Positions 16,189-24,916 of a DNA stretch of 64,000 nucleotides are shown here, one piece after another. The notes under the pieces were generated by a model. The model was not told the DNA's origin. It saw nothing but the letters and a program-made list of their open reading frames with translations, and searched no databases. Both the position numbers and the translations under genes were made by a program. Origin of the DNA: Alistipes sp. (lineage in GTDB: Bacteria; Bacteroidota; Bacteroidia; Bacteroidales; Rikenellaceae); assembly GCA_017398045.1 (NCBI GenBank), contig JAFQHI010000006.1, forward strand, positions 115,782 to 179,781. Reading direction: 5' to 3'. The first letter of the stretch is position 1, and each line of letters starts with the position of its first letter.

Positions 16189-17313
16189 ATGAAACGAATC
16201 GCGCTACTTATTTGGTTGGTCGCTCTTGCGGCCTGCTCGCCGGGAAGAGGCTCGTTGGAGGCCTTCCAAAAGGAGCTATACACGCCCCGCTATGCCGAGG
16301 GCTTCACGCTCCGCACCACAGCCGATGGAGCATCGACCCTGCTGACCACCGCCAGCCCCTGGCAGGGAGCCAAAGAGCCGACCCGCCTCCTGATTCGTCG
16401 CAACGGAGAGCCTGTTCCGAAGGGCTTTACGGGGCAGGTCATCGAGGGCGAGGCGCAAAGGGTGGTCGTCATGTCCTCCTCCTACGTGGCGATGCTCGAT
16501 AAGGTGGGGGCTTTGGATTGCGTGGTCGGTGTTTCGGGCCTCGATTTTATCTCCAATCAGACCCTTCGCGCCCGTCGCGATGCGGTGGGTGATGTGGGCT
16601 ACGACGGCAACCTGAATTACGAACTGCTCCTACGATTGGAGCCTGACCTGGTCTTGCTCTATGGCGTGAGCGGCACATCGGAGATGGAGGCACGCCTCAG
16701 CGAGTTGCAGATTCCCTTCGTCTATGTGGGCGAATACCTCGAAGAGCATCCGTTAGGCAAGGCCGAGTGGAGCATCTTCGTGGCCGAGCTGGTCGGACGA
16801 CGTGCCGAGGCCGAAAAGCTCTTTTACCCGATGGCCGAACGCTACAACGCCATTGCACAACAACACTACGAAGGCGAAAAACCGCGCGTGATGTTCAACT
16901 CGCCCTATCGCGATTCCTGGTTTATGCCCCCCGCAAAGAGCTACATGGTCCAACTCGTGAGCGATGCCGGAGGAGCCTACATCTACACCCGCGACGATGG
17001 CGACAACCGCAGCGATGTGATTGACCTCGAGGAGGCCTATATGCTCACCTCGGAGGCCGACCTGTGGCTCAATCCGGGCGTTCTGTTCTCGCTCGAAGAG
17101 CTGTGCCGCCGTTTCCCGCGCTTTGCGGATGTACGGGCGGTACGCGACCGCGCCGTCTGGAACAACACTCGACGGATGCAACCCAACGGGGGCAACGACT
17201 TCTGGGAGCGAGGGGTTGTAGAGCCGGATGTCATCCTGCGCGATTTGCAACACCTGCTCCATCCGTCGCTCGACCCCGATTACGAGTTCACCTATTATAT
17301 ACGCCTCGAATAG
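16189..17313 (+). CDS. btuF: Cobalamin ABC transporter substrate-binding lipoprotein BtuF
   Basis: The start at 16189 (MKRIALLIWLVALAAC) gives a 374-residue protein with a clear lipobox; an in-frame extension to 16051 overlaps btuB and has no signal peptide. The mature part is a class III periplasmic binding protein (Fe/B12 type): RVVVMSSSYVAMLDKVGALDCVVGVSG, DVGYDGNLNYELLLRLEPDLVLLYG, PFVYVGEYLEEHPLGKAEW. No acidic stretch follows the Cys, so it should stay in the periplasm. It passes B12 to BtuC. Fe-siderophore binding is the alternative, made unlikely by the riboswitch-led locus. Confidence 0.88.
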   Translation: MKRIALLIWLVALAACSPGRGSLEAFQKELYTPRYAEGFTLRTTADGASTLLTTASPWQGAKEPTRLLIRRNGEPVPKGFTGQVIEGEAQRVVVMSSSYVAMLDKVGALDCVVGVSGLDFISNQTLRARRDAVGDVGYDGNLNYELLLRLEPDLVLLYGVSGTSEMEARLSELQIPFVYVGEYLEEHPLGKAEWSIFVAELVGRRAEAEKLFYPMAERYNAIAQQHYEGEKPRVMFNSPYRDSWFMPPAKSYMVQLVSDAGGAYIYTRDDGDNRSDVIDLEEAYMLTSEADLWLNPGVLFSLEELCRRFPRFADVRAVRDRAVWNNTRRMQPNGGNDFWERGVVEPDVILRDLQHLLHPSLDPDYEFTYYIRLE

Positions 17314-17325
17314 CTCTTTTTTTGC

Positions 17326-17333
17326 TACCTTTG
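17326..17333 (+). promoter_or_regulatory. -7 promoter element directly before btuC
   Basis: TACCTTTG lies in the 28-base gap between btuF and btuC, with its last base 8 bases before the btuC ATG. No TTTG is seen at the -33 distance, so strength is doubtful. If used, the transcript would be leaderless or nearly so. Confidence 0.45.
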
Positions 17334-17341
17334 TACCCGGC

Positions 17342-18346
17342 ATGAAATCGCGCAACACCATACACTTTATCGTTCTCTCGCTGCTTATCGTCGCACTCTT
17401 TATCGTGGACCTGGCGGTGGGTTCGGTCGCCATTCCCCTGCGCGAGGTGTGGGCCGCACTCACAGGAGGCGAAGTGGCCGCCTCGACGGCAAAGATTGTC
17501 TGCTCGATTCGCCTTGTCAAAGCGGTGGTTGCCCTCGTGGCGGGAGCGGCTTTGGCCGTAAGCGGCCTTCAGATGCAGACCCTCTTTCGTAACCCGCTCG
17601 CGGGTCCCTACGTGCTGGGTATCAGCTCGGGTGCGAGCTTTGGCGTCGCGTTGCTGCTGCTGGGTGCGCCCCTGCTCGGCATCGGAGGTTCGGCCCTCCT
17701 TTCGTCGCTCGGCATGGCCGGAGCCGCCTGGCTGGGTGCCGCCGCCATCCTTGCGCTGGTGGCTGCGTGCAGTCGGCGCATCAAAGATATTATGGTCATC
17801 CTGATTCTGGGTATGATGTGTTCGTCGGGCATCGATGCCGTGGTGCAGATTCTGCAATACCTCTCGAGCGAGGGCGCACTCAAATCGTTCGTCATCTGGA
17901 CCATGGGGTCGCTGGGCGATGTAACGACCCTGCAACTGGGGCTGCTCGTCGTGGCCGTAACGGCCGGATTGATACTCGCCATCGGGGTCATCAAACCGCT
18001 CAACCTGCTTCTGCTCGGTGAGCAATATGCCCGCACCATGGGGCTGAATGTCCGCTCGACGCGCCTCAAGGTCTTTCTCTCGACAACCCTCCTGGCCGGT
18101 ACCGTGACCGCCTTTTGCGGACCGGTGGGCTTCATCGGACTGGCCGTACCCCACCTCTCGCGTATGCTCTTTCGGGCAGCCGACCACCGCATCCTGATTC
18201 CCGCCTCGGCCCTCACCGGAAGTGCCGTGCTGTTGCTGTGCGATATCCTATCCAAACTCTTCACGCTCCCGATTAACACCATCACCGCCCTGATGGGCAT
18301 CCCGATTGTGGTGTGGGTCGTCTTGCGCCATAAAACGATTGCTTAA
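17342..18346 (+). CDS. btuC: Cobalamin ABC transporter permease BtuC
   Basis: From the start at 17342 (MKSRNTIHFIVL) the protein has 334 residues, normal for FecCD-type permeases; the in-frame extension to 17228 overlaps btuF and is not hydrophobic. About ten membrane segments are visible. Family marks include VVALVAGAALAVSGLQMQTLFRNPLAGPYVLGISSGASFG near residue 60-100 and FCGPVGFIGLAVPHLSRML, the coupling helix region that contacts BtuD. It pumps B12 through the inner membrane with BtuD. Substrate assigned from context. Confidence 0.9.
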   Translation: MKSRNTIHFIVLSLLIVALFIVDLAVGSVAIPLREVWAALTGGEVAASTAKIVCSIRLVKAVVALVAGAALAVSGLQMQTLFRNPLAGPYVLGISSGASFGVALLLLGAPLLGIGGSALLSSLGMAGAAWLGAAAILALVAACSRRIKDIMVILILGMMCSSGIDAVVQILQYLSSEGALKSFVIWTMGSLGDVTTLQLGLLVVAVTAGLILAIGVIKPLNLLLLGEQYARTMGLNVRSTRLKVFLSTTLLAGTVTAFCGPVGFIGLAVPHLSRMLFRAADHRILIPASALTGSAVLLLCDILSKLFTLPINTITALMGIPIVVWVVLRHKTIA

Positions 18347-18351
18347 AAAAG

Positions 18352-19065
18352 ATGATTCGGCTTGAAAATATCTCGTTGGGCTACGCAGAGCGACCTCTGC
18401 TCGAGCGTGTATCGACCTCGTTTGAGGTCGGTCGTCTCACGGCCCTCATCGGCCGCAATGGTTCGGGAAAATCGACGCTGCTGCGCGCCTTGGCCGGCCT
18501 GGGTCCCTACACCGAGGGGGTTATCCGCATCGGCGAGGAGCCTATCGAGCGACTCGACAGCCACACCCGTTCGATGCGCATCGCCTTCGTCACGACCGAA
18601 CGGGTACGCATTGCCAACCTCCGTTGCCGCGACGTGGTGGCTTTAGGTCGCGCCCCCTATACGAATTGGATTGGCCGGATGCAGGAGGAGGATACCCACG
18701 TGGTGGAGGCTGCGCTGGAGGCGGTCGGGATGTCCGCCTTCATCGACCGCACGATGGACCGTATGTCGGATGGTGAGTGTCAGCGCGTGATGATTGCCCG
18801 CGCCTTGGCACAGCAGACCCCCGTCATCCTGCTCGACGAGCCTACCTCGTTCCTCGACTTGCCGAACCGCTACGAACTATGCCGCCTCTTAAGCCGTCTG
18901 GCACACGAGGAGCAGAAATGCATCCTCTTCTCAACCCATGAGTTGGAGATTGCCCGTTCGCTGTGCGATTCGATTGCCCTTGTGGACAATCCCCGCCTGC
19001 ACCACCTCCCGACCGACGAGATGGTGCGTAGCGGCCTTATCGAACGCATCTTCGATTTACGATAG
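18352..19065 (+). CDS. btuD: Cobalamin ABC transporter ATPase BtuD
   Basis: A 237-residue ABC ATPase. Walker A GRNGSGKST is near residue 35-43, the signature reads MSDGECQRV (a variant of LSGGQ), and Walker B is VILLDEPTSFLD. The switch His is in FSTHELEIA. It is five bases after the btuC stop, so translation is probably coupled. It powers BtuC. The signature Asp in place of the first Gly is a mild deviation seen in several FecE/BtuD-type proteins. A terminator hairpin follows 22 bases after the stop. Confidence 0.92.
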   Translation: MIRLENISLGYAERPLLERVSTSFEVGRLTALIGRNGSGKSTLLRALAGLGPYTEGVIRIGEEPIERLDSHTRSMRIAFVTTERVRIANLRCRDVVALGRAPYTNWIGRMQEEDTHVVEAALEAVGMSAFIDRTMDRMSDGECQRVMIARALAQQTPVILLDEPTSFLDLPNRYELCRLLSRLAHEEQKCILFSTHELEIARSLCDSIALVDNPRLHHLPTDEMVRSGLIERIFDLR

Positions 19066-19087
19066 CAACACATCAAAAAAACGCACA

Positions 19088-19127
19088 AGAGGGGTTGTCC
19101 GACAAATTTGTTGAGCAACCCCTCTTT
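19088..19127 (+). terminator. Terminator of the B12 operon
   Basis: AGAGGGGTTG (19088-19097) pairs with CAACCCCTCT (19116-19125), with an inner stem around ACAAATTTGTT, and then TT. It closes the btuG-btuD transcript. The T-run is short. The following 80 bases to 19208 hold no consensus promoter. Confidence 0.6.
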
Positions 19128-19208
19128 GCCATAGACAGGAAACAGACCACGGCTGCGGGTTGTGGCATCTTCTTTGCGTGGCATCGGGTTGAACTAATTC
19201 GTACACGT

Positions 19209-19883
19209 ATGAACACGAAAAAACTTCTCTCGATTGCGCTCCTGACCGCCATGGTCGGATTCGGGAGCTGCCAGAAAGAGCCGTCCACCTCATCGCTCAG
19301 AGATGAGTATCTGGTCTATACGGCTTATGACGCAAAGGCCGATTTTAAGGCTTTAGCGACCTACTACCTCCCCGACAGCATCCTGCTCATCGGCGAGGGG
19401 GCAGTGGATGATGCGGGCAACAAAGTGGCCAAATATTGGAAGGATGCCGATGCGCTGGCACTCATCGGCACGGTGGCCGAAGAGCTGAACGAAAGGGGCT
19501 ACACCCGCATCCTCGACCCTGCGGAGCGTCAAACGGCCGATATGGGTGTGCAGATAAGCTACGTGGAGGAGACGACCCTCTTTGTCGGCTACAACGACCC
19601 CTATTGGTGGGGATACTATCCCTACTATTGGGACCCCGGGTATTGGGGTTCGTGGTGGGGCGGCTGGTACTACCCCTTCGCCTCCTACTACGGCTACACG
19701 ACCGGTTCACTGCTCACCGAGCTGGTCCATCTGACGGCCGAGCCGACTGCCGACCGCAAACTGCCCGTCTTGTGGAACAGCTATATCAGCGGTCTGTTGC
19801 AGGGCAATAAGCCGATAAACATCTCCGAGGCGACAGAGGCCATCGAACAGGCCTTCTCGCAGTCGCCCTATCTCAAGAAATAA
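19209..19883 (+). CDS. DUF4136-type lipoprotein
   Basis: Starting at 19209 (MNTKKLLSIALLTAMVGFGSC) gives a 224-residue lipoprotein with a GFGSC lipobox; longer in-frame versions run through the btuD terminator. The mature part fits DUF4136: YLVYTAYDAKADFKALATYYLPDSI, then LIGTVAEELNERGYTRI and GVQISYVEETTLFVGY. A Trp/Tyr-rich segment (YWWGYYPYYWDPGYW) lies near residue 135-150, and then a C-terminal KLPVLWNSYISGLLQG region. The role of the family is unknown. It is paired with the barrel gene 16 bases downstream. A decayed copy of its first 25 codons lies at 53222-53305. Confidence 0.8.
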   Translation: MNTKKLLSIALLTAMVGFGSCQKEPSTSSLRDEYLVYTAYDAKADFKALATYYLPDSILLIGEGAVDDAGNKVAKYWKDADALALIGTVAEELNERGYTRILDPAERQTADMGVQISYVEETTLFVGYNDPYWWGYYPYYWDPGYWGSWWGGWYYPFASYYGYTTGSLLTELVHLTAEPTADRKLPVLWNSYISGLLQGNKPINISEATEAIEQAFSQSPYLKK

Positions 19884-19899
19884 CCAAATTAGGATTCGT

Positions 19900-20523
19900 A
19901 TGAAAAAGTTATACATTCGCTTGGCGGTGTTGGCTGTTGCAGCCTTTGCCGCCCTTCCGAAGGCCTCGGCACAACTGCTGCCCGACAGCTACTTCAACAT
20001 CGATTGGCAACTCGGTATGCCGGCGTCGAACGACTTTGCCGATAAGACCTCGGGCTGGGGTATGAATTTCGAGGGTGGCTATTTCCTCACCGACGAGATT
20101 ACGATTGGCGGCTTCATAAGCTACCAGACCAACTTCAAAAAGTTCCCGCGCGAGACGCTCACCCTCGGTGACGGCAGCTCCCTCACCACGAGCCAAAAGC
20201 ACGCGCTGTTTCACCTGCCGTTTGGCGTCGCAGGTCGCTACAATTGGTTCAAAGATTCGATTTTCCAGCCCTATGCCGGGTTGAAATTGGGAGCCTCGTA
20301 TGCTCAAATCAACTCCTACTATTATGTATATAAGCAGTATGAGAATACGTGGGGCTTTCACCTGCAACCCGAGGTCGGCGTTTCGATTTTCCCGCGCCCC
20401 GATATGCGATTCGGTTTCCATGCCGCCCTCTATTACAGCTACTCGACCAACTCGGGCGACCTGCTGACCTACCACCTCGACGGCATCAATGCCTTCGGAT
20501 TCCGATTCGGTATCTCCTTCTAA
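19900..20523 (+). CDS. Outer-membrane beta-barrel protein (OmpA/Opa-like fold)
   Basis: A 207-residue exported protein with signal peptide ending PKASAQ near residue 25. The remainder alternates polar and hydrophobic residues as in an eight-stranded barrel: GWGMNFEGGYFLTDEITIGGFISYQTNF, FGVAGRYNWFKDSIFQPYAGLKLGASYAQ, and a C-terminal strand ending FGFRFGISF with the aromatic last residue needed for insertion. No ligand can be named. It follows the DUF4136 lipoprotein by 16 bases, so the two probably act or at least are expressed together. A strong hairpin terminator follows. Confidence 0.82.
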   Translation: MKKLYIRLAVLAVAAFAALPKASAQLLPDSYFNIDWQLGMPASNDFADKTSGWGMNFEGGYFLTDEITIGGFISYQTNFKKFPRETLTLGDGSSLTTSQKHALFHLPFGVAGRYNWFKDSIFQPYAGLKLGASYAQINSYYYVYKQYENTWGFHLQPEVGVSIFPRPDMRFGFHAALYYSYSTNSGDLLTYHLDGINAFGFRFGISF

Positions 20524-20561
20524 ACAAATGAGCGAGGAACCAACGCGCCTCCCCACTCTTT

Positions 20562-20610
20562 ACATTTCACCCCTGCCGAAAACAATTTCGGCAGGGGTGA
20601 ATGTTGTTTT
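20562..20610. terminator. Bidirectional terminator between two convergent genes
   Basis: A perfect 14-bp stem CACCCCTGCCGAAA (20568-20581) / TTTCGGCAGGGGTG (20586-20599) with a 4-base loop, extended by ACATT/AATGT. TGTTTTTA follows on the plus strand. It separates the barrel gene from the convergent ygiQ gene. Confidence 0.88.
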
Positions 20611-20633
20611 TATCAGTCGCAAGCGATGTTTCT

Positions 20634-22412
20634 CTATTTTTTGTCGCCTCTTCGTTTGGCCGCCCTCATCGCTTTACCTTTGCTTGTCGGAGCGGTCGAA
20701 CGCGATGGCTGACGCTGAAAAAAGTAGCTCTTTTGCTGGCGTTTCTCCTCCTGTGTGCGGGCTACGAAAAGGGGCTTTCGAGTGTAGGGATTCATCCCCG
20801 TATAGAACATCACGGAGGAGAGGGTCATCGGCGTAGGGGTCAAATCCTGCACCTGCTCCAACGTAAAGTGCAATTTGCCCAGCACCCGCTCCGAGAGGGC
20901 CTTCATATCCCGCTCCATACATCCCGGGTGGGAGGAGATGAAATAGGGAATAAGCTGGTAGCGAAGCCCCTCACGACGACACACGGCATGAAAATCCTCG
21001 TTCAGCTTCTCAAACAACTGAAACGACGGCTTGCGCATCAGGTGCAGCACATGCTCCTCGGTGTGTTCGGGGGCGACCTTCAATCGACCCGAAGTGTGGT
21101 ATTTCAGGACGGTCTGAAGGTAGGGGCTGTCGTCGAACAAATCGTAACGGATGCCACTGCCGATATAGGCGTGTTTAATTCCCTTGCGCGAGCGAATCTT
21201 CTCATACAAAGCCAACAACGGGCGGTGGTCGTTGTCGAGATTCGGACACCGCTTCGGATGCAGACACGAGGGGCGACGGCACTTTTCGCAGAGCGTCTTA
21301 TCGCGCCCGCTCATGCGGTACATATTGGCCGACGGACCACCGATGTCGGAGAGGTTACCACGGAAATCGGCCATGTTGGTAATACGCTCCACCTCGCGCA
21401 GAATCGACTGCTCGCTGCGCGACTGGATAAATTTGCCCTGATGCGCCGAGATGGTGCAGAACGAGCAACCGCCAAAACAGCCTCGGTGCATATTGACCGA
21501 GTGTTTAATCATCTCCCAGGCGGGAATCTCGCCACGCCCCTCATAGCGGGGGTGGGGTGCGCGTTCGTAGGGAAGGTCGAACGAGTGGTCCAGCTCCTCG
21601 GTCGAGAGAATCGAGTGGGGCGGTGTGACCACCACCCATTCATCGCCCACAGCCTCGACAAGCGTCTTGTCGGGGTGCAGCAGGTTGCTCAAGGTCTCGA
21701 TGATGCAGAAATTCTCGCCAAAGGCCTCTTTCGATTTTTGGCACACCTCAAACGAGTGAAGGCGCACCGTGCGGTCGGGGTCGAGCTTTTCGATGTAGCT
21801 CTTTTCGGCACGGAAGGCCACCTGCGGAATCTTGCGCAGGAGCTTGGCGTTGTAGCCGTTCTTCATCGCACGCGCCACCTCCAAAATCGTGCGGTCGCCC
21901 ATACCATAGACCAACAAATCGGCCCCCGACGAGCAGAGAATCGAGGGGTGAAGCCTATCCTCCCAATAGTCGTAATGGGTCAGACGGCGCAGCGAGGCCT
22001 CGATACCGCCCACCACTACGGGCGTATGGGGGAAGAGCCGTTTGAGAATCCGGCTATAGACACTCACCGTGCGGTCGGGACGAAATCCCGCCTTGCCTCC
22101 GGGGGTGTAGGCATCGTCGTGACGAAGGCGCAGATTGGCCGTATAGTGGTTCACCATCGAGTCCATTGCTCCGCCCGTGATGGCGAAGAACAGACGCGGT
22201 GTGCCGAGCTTCTTGAAATCGCGCAAATCATCGCGCCAGTTGGGTTGTGGCACAATGGCCACGCGATAGCCTTCGGCCTCCAGCAGGCGACCAATCACCG
22301 CCGCACCAAATGCGGGGTGGTCGATATAGGCATCGCCCGTGAAGAGAATCACATCCAGTTCATCCCATCCGCGTGCGCGTACCTCTTTTATGGTGGTCGG
22401 CAAAAAGGCCAT
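20634..22412 (-). CDS. YgiQ-family radical SAM protein
   Basis: A 592-residue YgiQ protein. The radical SAM cluster motif is in NMHRGCFGGCSFCTISAHQGKFIQSRS, near residue 300-327, an arrangement characteristic of this family. The N-terminal part carries FDVILFTGDAYIDHPAFG-like and GGIEASLRRLTHYDYW motifs. A Cys-rich segment, KTLCEKCRRPSCLHPKRCPNL, follows the core. The family is widespread but its reaction is unknown. The last ~40 residues are basic and low complexity. It is the last gene of the tgt-led minus-strand run, eight bases after the GH28 gene. Confidence 0.92.
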   Translation of the reverse strand: MAFLPTTIKEVRARGWDELDVILFTGDAYIDHPAFGAAVIGRLLEAEGYRVAIVPQPNWRDDLRDFKKLGTPRLFFAITGGAMDSMVNHYTANLRLRHDDAYTPGGKAGFRPDRTVSVYSRILKRLFPHTPVVVGGIEASLRRLTHYDYWEDRLHPSILCSSGADLLVYGMGDRTILEVARAMKNGYNAKLLRKIPQVAFRAEKSYIEKLDPDRTVRLHSFEVCQKSKEAFGENFCIIETLSNLLHPDKTLVEAVGDEWVVVTPPHSILSTEELDHSFDLPYERAPHPRYEGRGEIPAWEMIKHSVNMHRGCFGGCSFCTISAHQGKFIQSRSEQSILREVERITNMADFRGNLSDIGGPSANMYRMSGRDKTLCEKCRRPSCLHPKRCPNLDNDHRPLLALYEKIRSRKGIKHAYIGSGIRYDLFDDSPYLQTVLKYHTSGRLKVAPEHTEEHVLHLMRKPSFQLFEKLNEDFHAVCRREGLRYQLIPYFISSHPGCMERDMKALSERVLGKLHFTLEQVQDLTPTPMTLSSVMFYTGMNPYTRKPLFVARTQEEKRQQKSYFFQRQPSRSTAPTSKGKAMRAAKRRGDKK

Positions 22413-22420
22413 AAGTAATG

Positions 22421-23785
22421 TTAATAGACGTCCAAAATGATTTTCTCGCTATCCTCGGGCAGCGTTTCGGCTAACATCGCTCCATTCACGGAGCTGTTCG
22501 TGAGTGTCACCCCCTCGGTCAGCATAAGGTGGTAGGGGTGCGTGGCATCTCCCACGTGGAAGTTGCGAATCGCGATGTTGCGAATCCGCTTTTCGGGGTT
22601 ACCCTCCATAAAGAGGGCGTAGTTATCGGCTCGCTTGGCCTTGACATTTTCGATGACGAAATCTTCGTAGATGGCCGGATAATTTCCGCCTCGGAAACCA
22701 AAATAGTTCGTCTCGAAGCGCAGAATCGCACCACGCGCCCGCTCCACGGTGATATCCTTCACCCTGACACGACGGATATAGCCGCCACGGTCTTTGTTCG
22801 ATTTGAAGTAGATGGCGTTCTTCACCGTACCGATGGCGACCCGCTCCATATAGACATTGGCCGCACCGCCCGACATCTCGCTGCCGATGCAGAGTCCGTT
22901 GCACTCGGAGTGGAAGAGGCAGTCGCGCACGACGATATTTTCCGACGGACGGCCCGTCGAGCGGCCATCCGTATCGCGTCCCGATTTGATGGCCACCGAA
23001 TCGTCGCCCGTGCGGAAGGTGCAGTTCTCAATCAGCACATTCGAGGTCGATTCGGGGTCGCAACCGTCGTTGTTCGGGAAGTGGCTGTCGATGGTCACCC
23101 CACGCACAATCACGTTGTCGCAAAAGACGGGGTGGATGGTCCAGAAGGGAGAATCCTTAAAGGTGAGGTCCTCGACAAGGATGCGCGAACAGCCGTAGAA
23201 CTGCACCATCGAGGGGCGCAGGACGGTTCCTGCGCCAAAGATACGCTCCTCAACGGGGGTCAGCTTGTCACCCATCTCGCGCAAACGGTCACGGTCCTCG
23301 GCCTCAATCCCGCTCCAGGCGGCAAACTCCTTGCCTCCCTGGGCATCAATCGTGCCACGACCCGTGAGGGCGATGTTGGTGCAGTGGTAGGCATAAATCA
23401 TCGGCGAGTGGCCGTAGAGTTCCGTCCCCTCCCAGCGGGTTAAGACCACAGGCAGGAAATCGGCCGAGCGGCCGCTGAATTGGAGGTAGGCACCCTCCTC
23501 AAGATGCAGATTGACGTTGCTCTTCATGCGCAACGGACCGTTGAGCGCATAATGACCCGCCTGCACCGTGACACGACCGCCACCGTAATAGGAGCAGGAG
23601 TCGATTGCCTGTTGCAGAATGGGGAGCATCTCCACCCCCTCGCGCTGCTCCACCACCCACTCACGGTCGGGGAAGGAGGTGCGGGCAATGTTGGCGATGA
23701 TGGCCTCCTGCGGGGTGAGGGGCCGCTGTTCGGCTGCGCAACTCGCCACAAAAATTGCGAGCAGCAGGATGAGAAGTCGTTTCAT
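22421..23785 (-). CDS. Glycoside hydrolase family 28 lipoprotein (pectin-acting), atypical active site
   Basis: A 454-residue predicted lipoprotein (signal ending FVASC) with a right-handed beta-helix. GH28 marks are FPNNDGCDPESTSNVLIENC and TGDDSVAIKSG, which carry the catalytic Asp residues. The usual GHG motif reads CNGLCIGSE, so the His position is Asn, and the usual RIK reads YFK. That departs from classical polygalacturonases and suggests another pectic linkage such as in rhamnogalacturonan. It sits nine bases after rluD and eight before ygiQ, an odd partnership that looks like co-transcription by position only. A PL10 pectate lyase lies at 47048-48268. Confidence 0.87.
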   Translation of the reverse strand: MKRLLILLLAIFVASCAAEQRPLTPQEAIIANIARTSFPDREWVVEQREGVEMLPILQQAIDSCSYYGGGRVTVQAGHYALNGPLRMKSNVNLHLEEGAYLQFSGRSADFLPVVLTRWEGTELYGHSPMIYAYHCTNIALTGRGTIDAQGGKEFAAWSGIEAEDRDRLREMGDKLTPVEERIFGAGTVLRPSMVQFYGCSRILVEDLTFKDSPFWTIHPVFCDNVIVRGVTIDSHFPNNDGCDPESTSNVLIENCTFRTGDDSVAIKSGRDTDGRSTGRPSENIVVRDCLFHSECNGLCIGSEMSGGAANVYMERVAIGTVKNAIYFKSNKDRGGYIRRVRVKDITVERARGAILRFETNYFGFRGGNYPAIYEDFVIENVKAKRADNYALFMEGNPEKRIRNIAIRNFHVGDATHPYHLMLTEGVTLTNSSVNGAMLAETLPEDSEKIILDVY

Positions 23786-23794
23786 GGCGTATGG

Positions 23795-24916
23795 TTAAAT
23801 ATCGGCCGTTTCAAAGGTCTCGACGGCCGCGGTATAGGTATCCCACTTTTGCAAAACCGCCTTGAAATCGGCCGGCAGTTCGCTATCGAGCAGCAGCTCC
23901 TTGCCCGTGCGCGGGTGCGTAAAGCCGAGGGCCTTGGCGTGCAGGGCCTGACGGGGCATCAGTTCAAAGCAGTTTTCGATGAATTGCTTGTATTTCGAGA
24001 AGGTCGTTCCCTTCAGGATGCGGTCGCCACCGTAACGGGCATCGTTGAAGAGCGGATGGCCCTTCCACGACATATGGACGCGAATCTGGTGGGTACGACC
24101 CGTCTCCAGACGGCACTCCACAAGGGTCACGTAGCCGTAGCGACGCAAAACGCGGTAATGCGTCACGGCGTGCTTGCCGTCCGAGCCATCCTCGAAGACA
24201 TACATCTTCTGACGTTCGCGGGGCGAGCGGCCGATGTTGCCGATAATCGTCCCCTCGTCCTCCTCGAAGTTACCCCACACGAGGGCCACATAGCGGCGGT
24301 AAATCGTGTGGTCGAAGAATTGTTTGGCAAGGCGGGCGTGAGCCTCCTCGTTCTTGGCAATCACGAGCAGACCCGACGTATCTTTGTCGATGCGGTGTAC
24401 CAGACCCGCCCGCTCCTCGTTTGCACAGGTGGCATCGGGACCTTGCAGGTGGTAGAGAAGCGCATTGACCAGCGTACCGTAGTGGTTGCCCACACCCGGG
24501 TGAACCACCATGCCGGCCGGCTTATTGACCAGGAGCAGGTCATCGTCCTCGTAGGGAATCTCGAGCGGGATATGCTCGGGAATGAGCGATACATCGCGTC
24601 GGGGATAGGGCATCACCACCTGGATATAGTCCAGCGGCTTGACCTTGTAGCTCGATTTCGAGGGCGACCCATTGACCAGCACATTGCCCGAGTCGATGGC
24701 CGCCTGAATACGGTTGCGCGACGAGCGTTCCATCCGCGCCTTGAGGAATTTATCCAGGCGCAGAAGCGATTGTCCCTTATCGACCGTGACGTTGAAGTGT
24801 TCGTACAGGCCCCCCTCTTCGCCCTCCTCACCCTCGTCGTCGGGCAGCAGGTCGGCATCGGGTTCAACCGCGAACTCCTCCTTCTCCATCCATCCGTTCT
24901 CTTCGTGCAGCTCCAT
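23795..24916 (-). CDS. RluD-like 23S rRNA pseudouridine synthase with S4 domain
   Basis: A 373-residue RluA-family enzyme. An acidic N-terminal extension (EPDADLLPDDEGEEGEEGG) precedes an S4 RNA-binding domain (QSLLRLDKFLKARM). The catalytic core follows, with LVHRIDKDTSGLLVIAKN containing the active Asp and ECRLETGRTHQIRVHM. Architecture matches RluD, which modifies helix 69 of 23S rRNA; RluC is the alternative. Its ATG overlaps the stop of the PASTA gene by one base (TAATG), so translation is probably coupled. In Bacteroidota this order PASTA-rluD is common. Family firm, specific target inferred. Confidence 0.92.
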   Translation of the reverse strand: MELHEENGWMEKEEFAVEPDADLLPDDEGEEGEEGGLYEHFNVTVDKGQSLLRLDKFLKARMERSSRNRIQAAIDSGNVLVNGSPSKSSYKVKPLDYIQVVMPYPRRDVSLIPEHIPLEIPYEDDDLLLVNKPAGMVVHPGVGNHYGTLVNALLYHLQGPDATCANEERAGLVHRIDKDTSGLLVIAKNEEAHARLAKQFFDHTIYRRYVALVWGNFEEDEGTIIGNIGRSPRERQKMYVFEDGSDGKHAVTHYRVLRRYGYVTLVECRLETGRTHQIRVHMSWKGHPLFNDARYGGDRILKGTTFSKYKQFIENCFELMPRQALHAKALGFTHPRTGKELLLDSELPADFKAVLQKWDTYTAAVETFETADI

